A DNA stretch of 9,000 nt from an uncultured Devosia sp. GTDB taxonomy: Bacteria; Pseudomonadota; Alphaproteobacteria; Rhizobiales; Devosiaceae. The translations under genes and the position numbers were made by a program. Below are positions 8,948 to 9,000 of the stretch, in pieces (the stretch's first letter is position 1; each line of letters begins with the position of its first letter). The notes under the pieces are model-generated. The model searched no databases and was not told the origin of the DNA. It was given only the letters and a program-made list of their open reading frames with translations. Where the stretch lies: the NCBI GenBank assembly GCA_934553185.1, contig CAKTFF010000062.1, positions 1 through 9,000 of the forward strand, read 5' to 3'.

Positions 8948-8967
8948 TTGCAGGCTAATGCAATTTT
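8948..8967 (+). terminator. Weak intrinsic-terminator-like hairpin after tRNA-Lys
   Basis: TTGCA (8948-8952) and TGCAA (8959-8963) form a five-base-pair stem with a six-base loop, followed immediately by TTTT (8964-8967). Placement eight bases after the tRNA fits a terminator, but the stem is short and low in G+C and the T-run is short. No gene is recognised from here to the window end. Confidence 0.3.
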
Positions 8968-9000
8968 CCCATTGTATAACAGTCTCTTAGGATGTGGTCA

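Noticed and set aside
8975..8980. TATAAC resembling a -10 element near the window end
   Set aside because: No acceptable -35 is found at 16-18 bases upstream and no gene is visible downstream within the window.

Overview
The window is ordinary, gene-dense bacterial chromosome, high in G+C with strong third-position G/C bias. Protein sequences and gene order (mfd-sdhE diverging from recG, which converges on glmU-glmS) suggest an alphaproteobacterium of the Hyphomicrobiales (Rhizobiales). A Devosia-like organism is possible, but the genus is a guess. I see no insertion sequence, phage, CRISPR array or defence module.

Layout. Positions 1-2144 (minus) hold the N-terminal two thirds of Mfd, the transcription-repair coupling factor, cut by the window edge just after its first helicase motifs. 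Its start codon overlaps the stop of sdhE (2141-2419, minus), a flavinylation factor for succinate dehydrogenase. A 144-bp divergent spacer separates sdhE from recG (2564-4672, plus), the branch-migration helicase. recG has no visible ribosome binding site and may be leaderless. Seven bases past the recG stop lies the stop of the convergent glmS (4680-6506, minus). glmS is preceded after one base by glmU (6508-7863, minus). These two encode the UDP-N-acetylglucosamine pathway enzymes that make fructose-6-phosphate into glucosamine-6-phosphate and later glucosamine-1-phosphate into UDP-GlcNAc.

A 146-bp divergent spacer carrying several small inverted repeats separates glmU from a plus-strand gene with a likely TTG start (8010-8786). 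That gene encodes an unrecognised protein with one membrane segment, a short coiled coil and a SPOR-like C-terminus. A tRNA-Lys(UUU) gene with its own strong promoter follows at 8866-8940.

The genes group functionally into DNA repair (mfd, recG), respiratory enzyme maturation (sdhE), cell-wall precursor synthesis (glmU, glmS), a possible envelope protein and translation. I found no convincing novel system. The items most worth a second look are the SPOR-like protein, the abutting inverted repeats in front of it and the possible leaderless recG transcript.
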